Assembly: GCF_001704275.1 (NCBI RefSeq)
Contig: NZ_CP011533.1
Coordinates: 5,394,001 to 5,458,000 of the forward strand
Reading direction: 5' to 3'
Length of the DNA: 64,000 bases
DNA from: Streptomyces noursei ATCC 11455
Lineage (GTDB): Bacteria > Actinomycetota > Actinomycetes > Streptomycetales > Streptomycetaceae
Position numbers and translations under genes: made by a program. The notes beneath the pieces are model-generated. The model did not search any database and was not told where the DNA came from. It was given only the letters and a program-made list of their open reading frames with translations. Positions 54,889 to 63,181 of this stretch are shown in pieces; position 1 is the first letter of the stretch; each line of letters starts with the position of its first letter.

Positions 54889-55746
54889 ATGAACACCGCG
54901 ACGGACCCGGTGGTACGGATACGTGGGCTCCGGATGCGTTACGGGCAGACCGATGTGCTGCGAGGCATCGACCTCGACGTCTGCCGGGGCGAGGTCCTGG
55001 CGCTGCTCGGACCCAACGGTGCGGGCAAAACCACGACCCTCGAGATCCTCCAAGGCTATCGACGCCGTTCCGGCGGAGACGTTTCGGTCTTGGGTGCCGA
55101 CCCCGAACATGCGCCTGACGCGTGGCGCGAGCGGGTCGGAGTGGTACTGCAGTCCTGGCGCGACCACGCCCAGTGGCGCGTCGGCGAACTCCTCGAACAC
55201 GCCGCGCTGCTCTACTCGCAACCACGCGAGGTAAGTGAACTCCTCGAGCTCGTCGGCCTGACCGAACACCGCCGGAAGACCATCGGCGTGCTCTCGGGTG
55301 GTCAGCGCCGCCGACTGGACGTGGCCCTCGGTGTGGTCGGCCGGCCCGAACTGCTCTTCCTCGACGAGCCCACCGCCGGATTCGACCCAGTGGCCCGGCG
55401 GCAGTTCCACGAACTCGTCCAGCACCTGGCTGCTGCAGAGGGCGTAACCGTCCTGCTCACCACTCACGACCTGGCCGAGGCCGAACGACTCGCCGACCGG
55501 ATCGCGATCCTCGTTCGGGGCTCCCTGACGGCCTGCGGGACCGCCGACGAGCTCGCCGCGGCCGCTGAGGACGAGTCGGAGGTGCGTTGGCGCCACGGCG
55601 GGACCCTCACCCACGAGTTCACACGTGACCCCTCTGCCCTGGTCTACCGCCTGCACCAGAAGTTCGAAGGTCCCATCCCCGGCCTGGTGGTCCGCAGACC
55701 CACCTTGGAGGACACCTACCTGAGCATGGTGAAAGGCGATAGGTGA
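54889..55746 (+). CDS. ABC transporter ATPase (285 aa)
   Basis: DrrA-type ATPase with Walker A GPNGAGKTT, signature LSGGQRRRLDVAL, Walker B LLFLDEPTAGFDP and a C-terminal regulatory stretch (residues about 230-285). Pairs with the ABC-2 permease directly after it (overlapping). In RiPP clusters such two-part transporters usually give self-immunity or assist export. ATG 54889 follows the previous stop by one base, with a GAGGAGTGAG box. Confidence 0.9.
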   Translation: MNTATDPVVRIRGLRMRYGQTDVLRGIDLDVCRGEVLALLGPNGAGKTTTLEILQGYRRRSGGDVSVLGADPEHAPDAWRERVGVVLQSWRDHAQWRVGELLEHAALLYSQPREVSELLELVGLTEHRRKTIGVLSGGQRRRLDVALGVVGRPELLFLDEPTAGFDPVARRQFHELVQHLAAAEGVTVLLTTHDLAEAERLADRIAILVRGSLTACGTADELAAAAEDESEVRWRHGGTLTHEFTRDPSALVYRLHQKFEGPIPGLVVRRPTLEDTYLSMVKGDR

Positions 55747-56591
55747 TGACCGTACAGAGAATCATGCAAGCCGGTTGGCGACGAGGCTTGGTCGAACTCC
55801 ATATCCAGCTGCGCAGTAAGACGGAACGCGCCATGCACGCCTTCATCCCTGCCATGTTCGGCGTTCTCTTCTACACGATGGGCGCGGACCCCCTGCCTGG
55901 TACGGACCTGACCTACGGGCACCTGCTACTGCCCGGAGGGATCGCGATGAGCGTCTTCCAGACCGGGCTCCTCACCCTCTCCTACAACCTCGCCGGCGAG
56001 CGTGAGGACGGCACCCTGCTCCGGCTGCGCGGCTGGCCTGGAGGCATCCACAGCTACCTGCTCGGCAAGGCGGTCTCCGTCGCCGCTGTGACCGCCGCAT
56101 ACGTTGTCGTCATGGCGGTGCTCGGCGGTCTGTTCGTGGACCTCTCTCTGCCGCAGAACCCCACTGCGTGGGCCACCCTCGTTGCCGTCCTGGTCCTCGG
56201 GCTGCTCGCGATGGTGGGGCTGGGGGCGAGCGTCGGCGCGCTGGCCCCGAACCCCCGGCTGGTGGCGGTGGTGTCCCTCCCGCTCATCGGCCTCATCCCC
56301 ATATCGGGATTGATCTTCCCGTTCGGTTCGATGCCGCAGCTCGTCCAGTACATCGCCAATGTCTTCCCCCTGAAATGGCTCGCGCAGGGGATCCGTACCG
56401 CCCTTCTCTCCGATACCCCGGCCGTCACCCAGTTGCCGGGTAACGGGCAGCTGCCCCTGGTCTTCGCGGTCCTTGCCGCCTGGACCCTGGCAGGAGCGCT
56501 GCTTGCGCCGGTACTGCTGCGCAGAACCGCTCGGCGCCAGTCCGGCTCAGCTTTGGAGAAAGCCAGATCCAAGGCCATAGCGACCCGATGA
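55743..56591 (+). CDS. ABC-2-type permease (282 aa)
   Basis: DrrB-type membrane protein with six hydrophobic segments, including FIPAMFGVLFYTMG, LLPGGIAMSVFQTGLLTLSY and LIGLIPISGLIFPFGSMPQL (the conserved ABC-2 loop region with its proline/glycine pattern). GTG 55743 or ATG 55746 is the start; both overlap the ATPase stop. Forms a transporter with the preceding ATPase. Confidence 0.88.
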   Translation: MMTVQRIMQAGWRRGLVELHIQLRSKTERAMHAFIPAMFGVLFYTMGADPLPGTDLTYGHLLLPGGIAMSVFQTGLLTLSYNLAGEREDGTLLRLRGWPGGIHSYLLGKAVSVAAVTAAYVVVMAVLGGLFVDLSLPQNPTAWATLVAVLVLGLLAMVGLGASVGALAPNPRLVAVVSLPLIGLIPISGLIFPFGSMPQLVQYIANVFPLKWLAQGIRTALLSDTPAVTQLPGNGQLPLVFAVLAAWTLAGALLAPVLLRRTARRQSGSALEKARSKAIATR

Positions 56592-56607
56592 ATCACAGAG
56601 GAAACCC

Positions 56608-57648
56608 ATGTCACAGCAGCCCGCGGCCACTCCGCTGAACGCCGAAGCCTCAACCCTGCACGTCATGGTGACCGGCTACATGACCGCCCAGATGGTGCGT
56701 GCCGCCGCCCGACTGCGGATCGCTGCCCACCTGGCCGATGGCCCGCGCACCCTCACGCAGTTGACGGAGGCCACCGGAGCGGACCCGGACGCCCTCGCCA
56801 GGTTCCTACGCGCCCTGGCCGGATTCGGTCTCAGTGCCGAAGTGGCCCCCGACACATTCGAGGCCACCCCTCTCCTTGCCGCCCTCGAACACGACGGGGG
56901 GTGGCTCAGTGACTTCGCCCTCGCCATGGCGGACCCGGTCTGCGTCCGGCCCGCCGAGCACTACGCCGACACTGTCCTGACCGGGCGCCCCTCCGCCGAA
57001 ACCGCTCTGGGCATGGGCTTCTGGGAGCATCTCGACGCCCACCCGGACACCGCCGCACACTACGCGGCGAGCTTGAGCTTCGGTACCTACCACTGCGCGC
57101 GCGCCTTCGCCGCCCGATACGACCTGGGCGGATACCGAAGCGTCGTCGACGTCGGAGGTGGCAGCGGGGCCATGCTCAGCGGAATCCTTCAGGCGTATCC
57201 GCACCTTAAGGGTGTCCTGGTCGACCGGCCCGCCGCCCTCCAACACGCCAGAGAGGCACTCGCCCGGCACGGGGTCGCCGATCGGGTCGAGGCGGCCCCC
57301 GGTGACTTCCTGGAGTCGGTGCCCTCCGGGGGAGACTTGTACCTCCTCAAGTCGATCTTCCCCGACTGGGACGACACACGCGTTGCCGACCTCCTGCGCA
57401 ACGTGCACCGGGCCGCCACACCAGGCACGACTCTGATCGTCATCGACTGGATGTTCACGCAGGAGCCCGACCCTCAGAACGCCTTCCTGCACGTGTCGGA
57501 CTTCAACATGCTCGTCTCCACCGGCGGGCGAGTCCGCACCAGGGAACAGTTCACCAACCTGATCGAGGAGGCCGGTTTCCACATCGAACGCGTCGACGGC
57601 TTCAACGACGGGCTCACCGCTTGGGGCATGATCGAGGCGCGTGCATGA
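56608..57648 (+). CDS. SAM methyltransferase with dimerisation domain (346 aa)
   Basis: Plant-type/antibiotic O-methyltransferase architecture: an N-terminal winged-helix dimerisation domain (LHVMVTGYMTAQMVRAAARL, then LTQLTEATGADPDALARFL) and a C-terminal class I domain with VVDVGGGSGAMLSGILQAYP, DRVEAAPGDFLESVP and LLKSIFPDWDD. The typical acid/base His of this family is replaced in the LLKSIFPDW motif (usually LxxVLHDW). Could N-methylate the core N-terminus, as in lexapeptide and cacaoidin, or act on a side chain. ATGA overlap with the following ATPase. Confidence 0.85.
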   Translation: MSQQPAATPLNAEASTLHVMVTGYMTAQMVRAAARLRIAAHLADGPRTLTQLTEATGADPDALARFLRALAGFGLSAEVAPDTFEATPLLAALEHDGGWLSDFALAMADPVCVRPAEHYADTVLTGRPSAETALGMGFWEHLDAHPDTAAHYAASLSFGTYHCARAFAARYDLGGYRSVVDVGGGSGAMLSGILQAYPHLKGVLVDRPAALQHAREALARHGVADRVEAAPGDFLESVPSGGDLYLLKSIFPDWDDTRVADLLRNVHRAATPGTTLIVIDWMFTQEPDPQNAFLHVSDFNMLVSTGGRVRTREQFTNLIEEAGFHIERVDGFNDGLTAWGMIEARA

Positions 57649-58352
57649 GCGTCGTCGTCTTCGAAGGTTTCACCAAGCGGTACGGCGAACAGGTCGCCGT
57701 TGACGACCTGACCTTCCAGGTCTCCCCGGGACGAATCGTCGGCCTGCTCGGCCCGAACGGCGCCGGCAAGAGCACGGCCCTCAAAGGGCTGGTCGGCCTG
57801 CTCCACCCCACCCGCGGAGAGGCCCGAGTCTTCGGTGCCCGCTACGCGGACATCACCTCACCGGCCCGCCGTGTCGGTGTTCACCTCGACGGGCTCGGCT
57901 TCGAGACCGCTCTCACCGCCCGTCACCACCTGCGGATTTGTGCGGCCGCGGCCGGGCAGCCGCGCAGCCGCGTCGATGCCGTCCTGGAGGAGGTTGGCCT
58001 GGCCTCGGTGGCGTCCCGCACCATCGGCAGGCTCTCCACCGGCATGCGTCAGCGTCTCGGGCTCGCGGCCGCTCTGGTCGGTGATCCCGAGCTGCTGATC
58101 CTCGACGAACCCGCGAACGGCCTGGACCCCGAGGGCATCCGCTGGCTCCGCGGGTACTTGCGTTCCTTCGCGGACCGGGGTGGGACGGTCCTGCTCTCCA
58201 GTCATCAGCTCGCCGAGACGGCCCAGACCATCGACGAGGTCGTTGTCATCCGGCGGCGGCTGCTCTTCGCCGGCACCCTCGGCGAGCTGACCGGTGGCGG
58301 AGAGAGCCGACTGGAAGACCGTTTCTTCGAGCTCGTGGACAAACATGCGTAA
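57645..58352 (+). CDS. ABC transporter ATPase, bacitracin/lantibiotic-immunity type (235 aa)
   Basis: BcrA/LanF-like ATPase: Walker A GPNGAGKST, RLSTGMRQRLGLAAAL in place of LSGGQ (characteristic of the BcrA group), Walker B LLILDEPANGLDPEG and SSHQLAETAQTID. This family forms LanFEG-like self-protection transporters. It overlaps the methyltransferase start/stop and its own permease. Confidence 0.9.
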   Translation: MSVVVFEGFTKRYGEQVAVDDLTFQVSPGRIVGLLGPNGAGKSTALKGLVGLLHPTRGEARVFGARYADITSPARRVGVHLDGLGFETALTARHHLRICAAAAGQPRSRVDAVLEEVGLASVASRTIGRLSTGMRQRLGLAAALVGDPELLILDEPANGLDPEGIRWLRGYLRSFADRGGTVLLSSHQLAETAQTIDEVVVIRRRLLFAGTLGELTGGGESRLEDRFFELVDKHA

Positions 58353-59076
58353 TGCGATCCGTGCGGAACTGCTCAAGGCCCGCGGTAGCTGGTGGATGCT
58401 GTTCGGCCTGGCCTACGCCTATCTGATGCCGGCCATGTGCTACAGCTACGCGCCCGCCTCTGTCACTGCTACCGATGGGGCCGACTCGGCGGCCGCCACC
58501 CGCACACTTCTGGCCTTCCTCACCGCCGTGCCCGTCGCGTCCATTTTCCTGGCCAACTGGGGCATCGCCAAGGAGTACTTCTACCGTTCCCTGCCCCGGA
58601 CCGCTCTCACTCAGCGGCGCATCGACGGCTACGTTGCCAAGTGCGTCTCAGGTGCCGTCCAAGGGCTGGCGGTAGGGGTCCTCGGGACAACGGCGTGGTC
58701 GGTGTCCACCTGGATCACGCTCGAACAGCGTCACCAGTCGTTCGACCTGGGAGCAGGCACGTGGCAGACGCTCGTGCTCACTGTGGTGGCCAGCGTCCTG
58801 GCCGGGCTCTGGGGAGTCACTCTGGGCTATCTGCTGCCGAACTACTGGACCACCACCACAGCCGCCCTCATCACCCCGTTCGCCGTCGAACTGCCGCTGA
58901 TGCTCCACGCCCCCTCGATCAGCCGATTCCTCCCCGTGAGCACACTCGCAGGAATCGTCCAACCCCCCATCCCCGGGCTGCTTCCACCACTGGCGGCAGC
59001 GGCCGCGGCCCTACTCTGGATCGCCGCAAGCCTCCTTGGCGGCTGGCGCCTCTTCCGCAGGAGAGACCTCACGTGA
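58345..59076 (+). CDS. ABC-2-like permease, LanE/G type (243 aa)
   Basis: Six hydrophobic segments; N-terminus MRNAIRAELLKARGSWWMLF is typical of ABC-2 immunity permeases. LANWGIAKEYFYRSLPRTAL corresponds to the cytoplasmic loop that contacts the ATPase. ATG overlaps the ATPase stop by 8 bp, and its end overlaps the M16 protease start. Likely forms an immunity transporter with the preceding ATPase. Confidence 0.85.
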   Translation: MRNAIRAELLKARGSWWMLFGLAYAYLMPAMCYSYAPASVTATDGADSAAATRTLLAFLTAVPVASIFLANWGIAKEYFYRSLPRTALTQRRIDGYVAKCVSGAVQGLAVGVLGTTAWSVSTWITLEQRHQSFDLGAGTWQTLVLTVVASVLAGLWGVTLGYLLPNYWTTTTAALITPFAVELPLMLHAPSISRFLPVSTLAGIVQPPIPGLLPPLAAAAAALLWIAASLLGGWRLFRRRDLT

Positions 59077-61580
59077 TCAGGTACCGGCTCGACAACGGGC
59101 TGCGCGTGGTGCTCGACCCCAATCCGCATGCAGCCCGCGTCGCGGTCAGCGTGCACTACGGGGTCGGGTTCCGCAGTGAACCGGCCTGGGCCGCAGGCTT
59201 CGCGCATCTTTTTGAGCACGTCATGTTCGAAGGTAGCGAGAGCGTCGCGCCGCTCAAGCACGGGGACCATATCCACCGCGTCGGCGGCAGCTGCGATGCC
59301 CGTACTCACCAGGATTACACCGAATACTTTCAGGTAGTCCCGCCTGAAGCGGTCGAACTCGCGCTCTTCCTGGAAGCAGACCGGATGCGCGCACCCCGCT
59401 TCACCGACGAGGGCCTCAAGCGCCAGTTGTCCGGTGTGGCTGAGGAAATCCGCACCACCGTCACCGAACGCCCCTACGGCGGATTCCCCTGGCCGCGCCT
59501 GCCTGAACTGCTCTACAGCACCTTCCCCAACGCCCACGACGGCTTCGGCTCCACCGCCGCCCTGAGCGAAGTGACAGTCGAGCAATGCCAGGAGTTCTTC
59601 GACACCTACTACCCCCCGGGCAACGCCACGCTCACCCTCTCCGGGAACCTCGACCCGGACCAAGTACGCCCCCTCGTCGACAGGCACTTCGGCACGATCC
59701 CCCCGCGTCCGGGACCCCCGCCAGCTGTGCTCACGGTCCCAGCGGGGGACACACCACGCCGGGGAACAGTCCAGGACCCGCGGATCGCTCTGCCTGGTAT
59801 CGCCGTCGGGTACCAACTGCCCAACCCGGCTACCAGCCTGCAGGAGTATGTGGCCCACCACGTCCTCGCCCACGTCCTCACGCTGGCGTGGAACAAGCCC
59901 GGGATCGTACGCCGCGATGGAGGCTGCGGGATCTTCGGCCCCTTCGACGCCCGGGATCCCGACACGTTGATCCTGGTCGCGATCCACCATTCCTCCCTAG
60001 ACGCCCCCGAGGTCCTCGCAGCGCTCGACGCACACATCACAGAACTGGCGGACGGTGCCCCGTCCGCTGACGCGTTCACCACATGGCGCGATCACCTGAT
60101 TCATGAACACCACCACCGCCACGCTGACGTGCTTGTCCGGTGCCGGGCGCTAGGACGACTGGAGATTCTCTGGGACGACGCCGAACTCCTCGACCGGATC
60201 CCCGCCCATCTCGCCGCACTCACGTATGTGGACATCACCGCCGCCGCGCGGCGCCTAGCCGCCCAGAAGCGTGCCGTTCTCCAGATCGTCCCCGCGCCCG
60301 ACGTCCGTCCGAAGCCGCCTGCACTCCACAAGAGCCCCACACCCGTCCGCCCTGAGATCACGCACGCCGTCGCAGACAGCGGCCTCGACGTTTACCTCGT
60401 CCGCGATAGCCGCGCACCCCTGGCTGAGGTCCGGCTGATGATTCCCTGCTCAGGAACCAATCGCCGCCACGCGGGGCAAGCGGAGCTTCTCGTACACGAC
60501 CTGCGCGAACGCCTCGCTCGACGGGAACGCCTCACCGGGCAACCCACCACCTGGGACGTGTCCTGGACTGGAGAGTGGCTGCGTATCTCCGGCCACCTTC
60601 CCTCCACCGATCTACGGCGCGGTCTCGTTCCATTGGCCGACCTACTGACACCAGCCGATGCCACCGAAACCGACCTGGCCACGTGGGCGGTACCCGTAGC
60701 CAAGCGCGCACGCTCCTGCCTCCTGGACCACGGCGAAATCGTCAGCCGCGCACTCCGTCAGCGCTCATTCCTGCCCGAGGGGCTGCCCGAGACGCTTCCC
60801 GACCCTGAAGTGGTCGGGCTGATCACCGCCGCTGAACACCACGACTTCCACGATCTCGTGATGCGCTCCACCGGCGCGTTCCTGGTCGTCGTCGGCGACG
60901 TCGCGCTTTCCCACGTCCTCGAGTACCTTCCGCGCTCGTACCAGACGCCTGCTCCCGCCATGCGCCTCAGCGCCACCCCCGCACCCCACGGCGGTCTCCA
61001 TACATTGCCCACTGGTACGCAGGGAGAAGCCACGCTCCAGCTCTGCGTCCCGGCTGGCCCCTCGGACTCTCGTTCGACAGTTCACGACCTGCTCAGCGTG
61101 CTGTTCGGCGGTTACTCCGGCGCCCGCCTCGTCCCTCACGCTCAGCGGCTCCCGCGAGCCGCCTCCCTCTACTCCACCCTGAACGTCACCGCCGGACAGC
61201 GCCAGTTCATCGTCACAGCGCGACTCCACCCCGATGACATCACCACCGGTATCCGGTCCATCAACTCCGAGATGGACCGCATGCTCACCCAGGACCTGTC
61301 CGTAGAAGAGAGCACCGCTGCCAAGAACTTCTGTCTCGGACAGATCACGAGCGTCCTCGACTCACCTGCCGATCTGGCAAGCAAAATCAGCCTGGACCTC
61401 TCCCTGGGCCGCAAACCCGACTGGTGCTTCGATTTCCCCGAAGCATTGAGAAAAGTTACGCCTGCCGATCTAGGCGCAGCCAGTGAGGAACTCTTCGCTC
61501 ACCAAGGGTGGACAGCCGTACTCTGCGGCGAGCTGAAAGAGGATTTCGTTGGCGGCGAATGGACACGACTGCGTCGGTAG
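59073..61580 (+). CDS. M16-family zinc metallopeptidase, candidate leader protease (835 aa)
   Basis: Full-length M16B-like enzyme with two homologous halves fused. The first half has the inverted zinc motif H45-L-F-E48-H49 and the distal glutamate E124/E125 in SGVAEEIR, so it is predicted active. The second half (from about residue 430) lacks the motif, as for the non-catalytic half of this family. The cluster has no subtilisin LanP or C39 domain; in lexapeptide-type clusters M16 peptidases fill that role. GTG start overlaps the permease stop. Last gene of the operon. Confidence 0.9.
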   Translation: MIRYRLDNGLRVVLDPNPHAARVAVSVHYGVGFRSEPAWAAGFAHLFEHVMFEGSESVAPLKHGDHIHRVGGSCDARTHQDYTEYFQVVPPEAVELALFLEADRMRAPRFTDEGLKRQLSGVAEEIRTTVTERPYGGFPWPRLPELLYSTFPNAHDGFGSTAALSEVTVEQCQEFFDTYYPPGNATLTLSGNLDPDQVRPLVDRHFGTIPPRPGPPPAVLTVPAGDTPRRGTVQDPRIALPGIAVGYQLPNPATSLQEYVAHHVLAHVLTLAWNKPGIVRRDGGCGIFGPFDARDPDTLILVAIHHSSLDAPEVLAALDAHITELADGAPSADAFTTWRDHLIHEHHHRHADVLVRCRALGRLEILWDDAELLDRIPAHLAALTYVDITAAARRLAAQKRAVLQIVPAPDVRPKPPALHKSPTPVRPEITHAVADSGLDVYLVRDSRAPLAEVRLMIPCSGTNRRHAGQAELLVHDLRERLARRERLTGQPTTWDVSWTGEWLRISGHLPSTDLRRGLVPLADLLTPADATETDLATWAVPVAKRARSCLLDHGEIVSRALRQRSFLPEGLPETLPDPEVVGLITAAEHHDFHDLVMRSTGAFLVVVGDVALSHVLEYLPRSYQTPAPAMRLSATPAPHGGLHTLPTGTQGEATLQLCVPAGPSDSRSTVHDLLSVLFGGYSGARLVPHAQRLPRAASLYSTLNVTAGQRQFIVTARLHPDDITTGIRSINSEMDRMLTQDLSVEESTAAKNFCLGQITSVLDSPADLASKISLDLSLGRKPDWCFDFPEALRKVTPADLGAASEELFAHQGWTAVLCGELKEDFVGGEWTRLRR

Positions 61581-61699
61581 GAGCCTTGCGGAAAATTAGG
61601 AAACTGCAGGTCGGGGCCTGCGGCAGACGGGCCCGGGAACCCTTCTCTTGAGCTTTGGGAACTCGCAGGCGTCTTTGCAGGTCGGTGGGGCCGGCTTCA

Positions 61700-61783
61700 C
61701 TCGACGGCGCCATCGAGAGCGCGACCCGCGTCGCCCACCGTATCCGCGCCGAACTGAAGGAGAGGGGCACTGCCGCGGGCTGA
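61700..61783 (+). pseudogene. C-terminal fragment of a GntR-type regulator
   Basis: The plus frame reads AIESATRVAHRIRAELKERG and stops. This is the tail motif of GntR-family regulators on Streptomyces integrative elements; the DNA-binding domain is missing. It is next to a NUDIX-like gene, its usual neighbour there. Confidence 0.45.
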
Positions 61784-61806
61784 CCCTGCGGGTGCCCGGC
61801 TGTGGG

Positions 61807-62266
61807 TCAGAAGAGTGTGTGGGAGCCGTCGGGTAGCCAGCCTTCGAGGAAACCGGCAAGAAGAGTGATGGCCCCCTGAGGGGCTACCCGTCTGCGGTGA
61901 CTGCGCAAGTCGTCCAAGGCCCACAGGGCGTGCCGGCTTCCGCTTTCGCGTGCCGCGCGCTTCTGCGTCGCTGATGCGGGAGATCAGGACGTGGGTCTGC
62001 GTCACCCGCTCGTACTCCCACGCCTGGTCCCTGCTTGAGGTGTGGACCCCACGGACGGCGGCGAGTTGCGGGTTGTTGATCCCGAACGCTTTTGCGAGAT
62101 GAGCGCGGGCTTGATGGGCGGGCTCGTCGCTCGTTCCGAGGTGAACGGACGGGACGGTCCAGTCACCGCAGCAAGCGCGACACAGCAGCAGCTGCCGATC
62201 GTCACTCACGAGCAGCAGGAGCGCGCGCCGATCCTGCTGCGCGCCGGGGATGTAGCGGATGTTCAC
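61807..62266 (-). pseudogene. NUDIX-like protein with frameshift
   Basis: Starts MNIRYIPGAQQDRRALLLLV and has a NUDIX-type core LLLCRACCGDWTVPSVHLGT and SDEPAHQARAHLAKAFGINN, lacking the usual REUxEE residues, then WEYERVTQTHVLISRIS. After ARG the frame changes; ESGSRHALWALDDLRSHRRR and FLEGWLPDGSHTLF, found one base off, complete a protein of about 150 residues. Element-encoded NUDIX proteins such as Pif of pSAM2 act in transfer immunity. Start GTG 62266 with GGAGGAG. Confidence 0.65.
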
Positions 62267-62284
62267 TCCTCCACCTTTCCTGCA

Positions 62285-62300
62285 TGCTACTTAAATAGCA
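62285..62300. promoter_or_regulatory. Palindromic operator-like site
   Basis: TGCTACTTAAATAGCA is a nearly perfect 16-bp palindrome in otherwise GC-rich DNA, 19 bp before the start of the NUDIX-like gene. The spacing and AT core fit an operator for the GntR-type regulator whose remnant lies nearby. Confidence 0.55.
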
Positions 62301-62448
62301 AGCAAGTGGCATGTGGTGGGTGAGGGTGTTCTGGCGGCGCTGTCAGATCTGGGCTCTGAGGCAGGGAGGCGACGGCGGGCGTTTGGGGATTCGGGAACCT
62401 CGTTTTGAGGCCCGGAGGTGAACCCGCCGCGGCCTGGGGTTTCTCTGA

Positions 62449-62474
62449 TTTAGACACATCCCACGGAGGCGGGG
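62449..62474 (+). repeat. Right boundary repeats and tRNA-Arg 5' scrap
   Basis: Inverted copy of GTGTCTAAA (62449-62457) and direct copy of ACGGAGGCGGGG (62463-62474), both also near 35407-35441. The 12-mer equals the first 8 nt of tRNA-Arg plus 4 upstream bases, and GCGACAAGCGT shortly after it resembles TCGACAAACGT upstream of the intact tRNA. This may be the original upstream flank of the tRNA gene, i.e. where normal chromosome resumes. Confidence 0.45.
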
Positions 62475-62568
62475 CTGATCGGGATGATCCGATCCGGCGA
62501 CAAGCGTAGCGGATGGCGGGTGGGGGGCGGGTGGGTGTGGGGAAGGTGGGGCGTGTGCCGGGGGCGGG

Positions 62569-62862
62569 TCAGCCGAGGTGCCAGCTGAGGGTGCCGTCGG
62601 CGGCGGTGAGGGCGGCGAGGAGGAGCAGGTCGGCGGCGCCGAGGGCGAGGCCCAGGAGTGCGCGGCCGCGGCGGGTGGTGCCGCGGGTGAGCGCGAGGGT
62701 GCCGAGGACCAGTGCGCAGGGGCCCAGGACGACGTTGAGGACCAGGGTGCCGAGGAGGCCGAGGACGAAGGAGGCGATGGCCATGCCGTCCGCCTGGGGG
62801 CGGGACGGGGTGGCGGCGGAGGACTTCGCCGCGGTCGCCGGGGTGGTGGTGAGGGTGGTCAT
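62569..62862 (-). CDS. Small membrane protein, DUF4190-like (97 aa)
   Basis: Two transmembrane segments (ADGMAIASFVLGLLGTLVLN, ALLGLALGAADLLLLAALT) with a short GTLALTRGTTRRGRA loop between them, the pattern of DUF4190 proteins. A threonine-rich N-terminus precedes. ATG start overlaps the stop of the gene upstream. Function unknown; common chromosomal gene in Streptomyces. Confidence 0.75.
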   Translation of the reverse strand: MTTLTTTPATAAKSSAATPSRPQADGMAIASFVLGLLGTLVLNVVLGPCALVLGTLALTRGTTRRGRALLGLALGAADLLLLAALTAADGTLSWHLG

Positions 62863-63023
62863 CGGGCGGTCCCCTCGGTGTGGTGGCGGCGTTCGCGCAG
62901 GTAGAAGACGAGCAGCCAGGCGGTGATGACCGCGGCGGCGACGAGGGTGACCGGGACGGGGAGGTGCGCCGCGGTGCCCAGCGCGATCCCCATCAGGAGG
63001 AGGGCTGCGACGAGGAAGAGCAT
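62859..63023 (-). CDS. Small membrane protein (54 aa)
   Basis: Short gene whose stop overlaps the next start (ATGA). Translation: MLFLVAALLLMGIALGTAAH, then PVPVTLVAAAVITAWLLVFY and a basic tail. Two transmembrane helices. Coupled to the DUF4190-like gene and divergent from the TetR gene, so the two membrane proteins are probably its targets. Confidence 0.75.
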   Translation of the reverse strand: MLFLVAALLLMGIALGTAAHLPVPVTLVAAAVITAWLLVFYLRERRHHTEGTAR

Positions 63024-63106
63024 GGTCTGCCTTTCCGGGGCCGGTTCCGGTGCGGGGCCCGGTGCGGGTCCGTGGCGGAGCGCGGCCGAAGAGATTTGAG
63101 AGGACA

Positions 63107-63176
63107 GTTGTTCACTGACTTCTTCAGTGTACGGCTGCCGGCGGGTGGATCGGTTCGGAGAACGGTTGTTTACTGG
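63107..63176. promoter_or_regulatory. TetR operator candidates
   Basis: GTTGTTCACTGA (63107-63118) and GTTGTTTACTGG (63165-63176) are near-identical direct repeats between the divergent TetR and membrane-protein genes. The first is part of a palindrome CACTGA-N5-TCAGTG (63113-63129). Confidence 0.6.
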
Positions 63177-63181
63177 ATGAC

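Noticed and set aside
58392..59072. Long upstream extension of the M16 protease frame
   Set aside because: It overlaps the ABC permease in another frame and is arginine/proline-rich; the GTG at 59073 lies directly before the conserved M16 start.
47820..61580. Thioamitide (thioviridamide-type) cluster
   Set aside because: The kinase, HopA1 protein, decarboxylase and ring spacing would fit, but YcaO and TfuA are missing, and a luciferase-like reductase and an M16 protease point to class V lanthipeptides.
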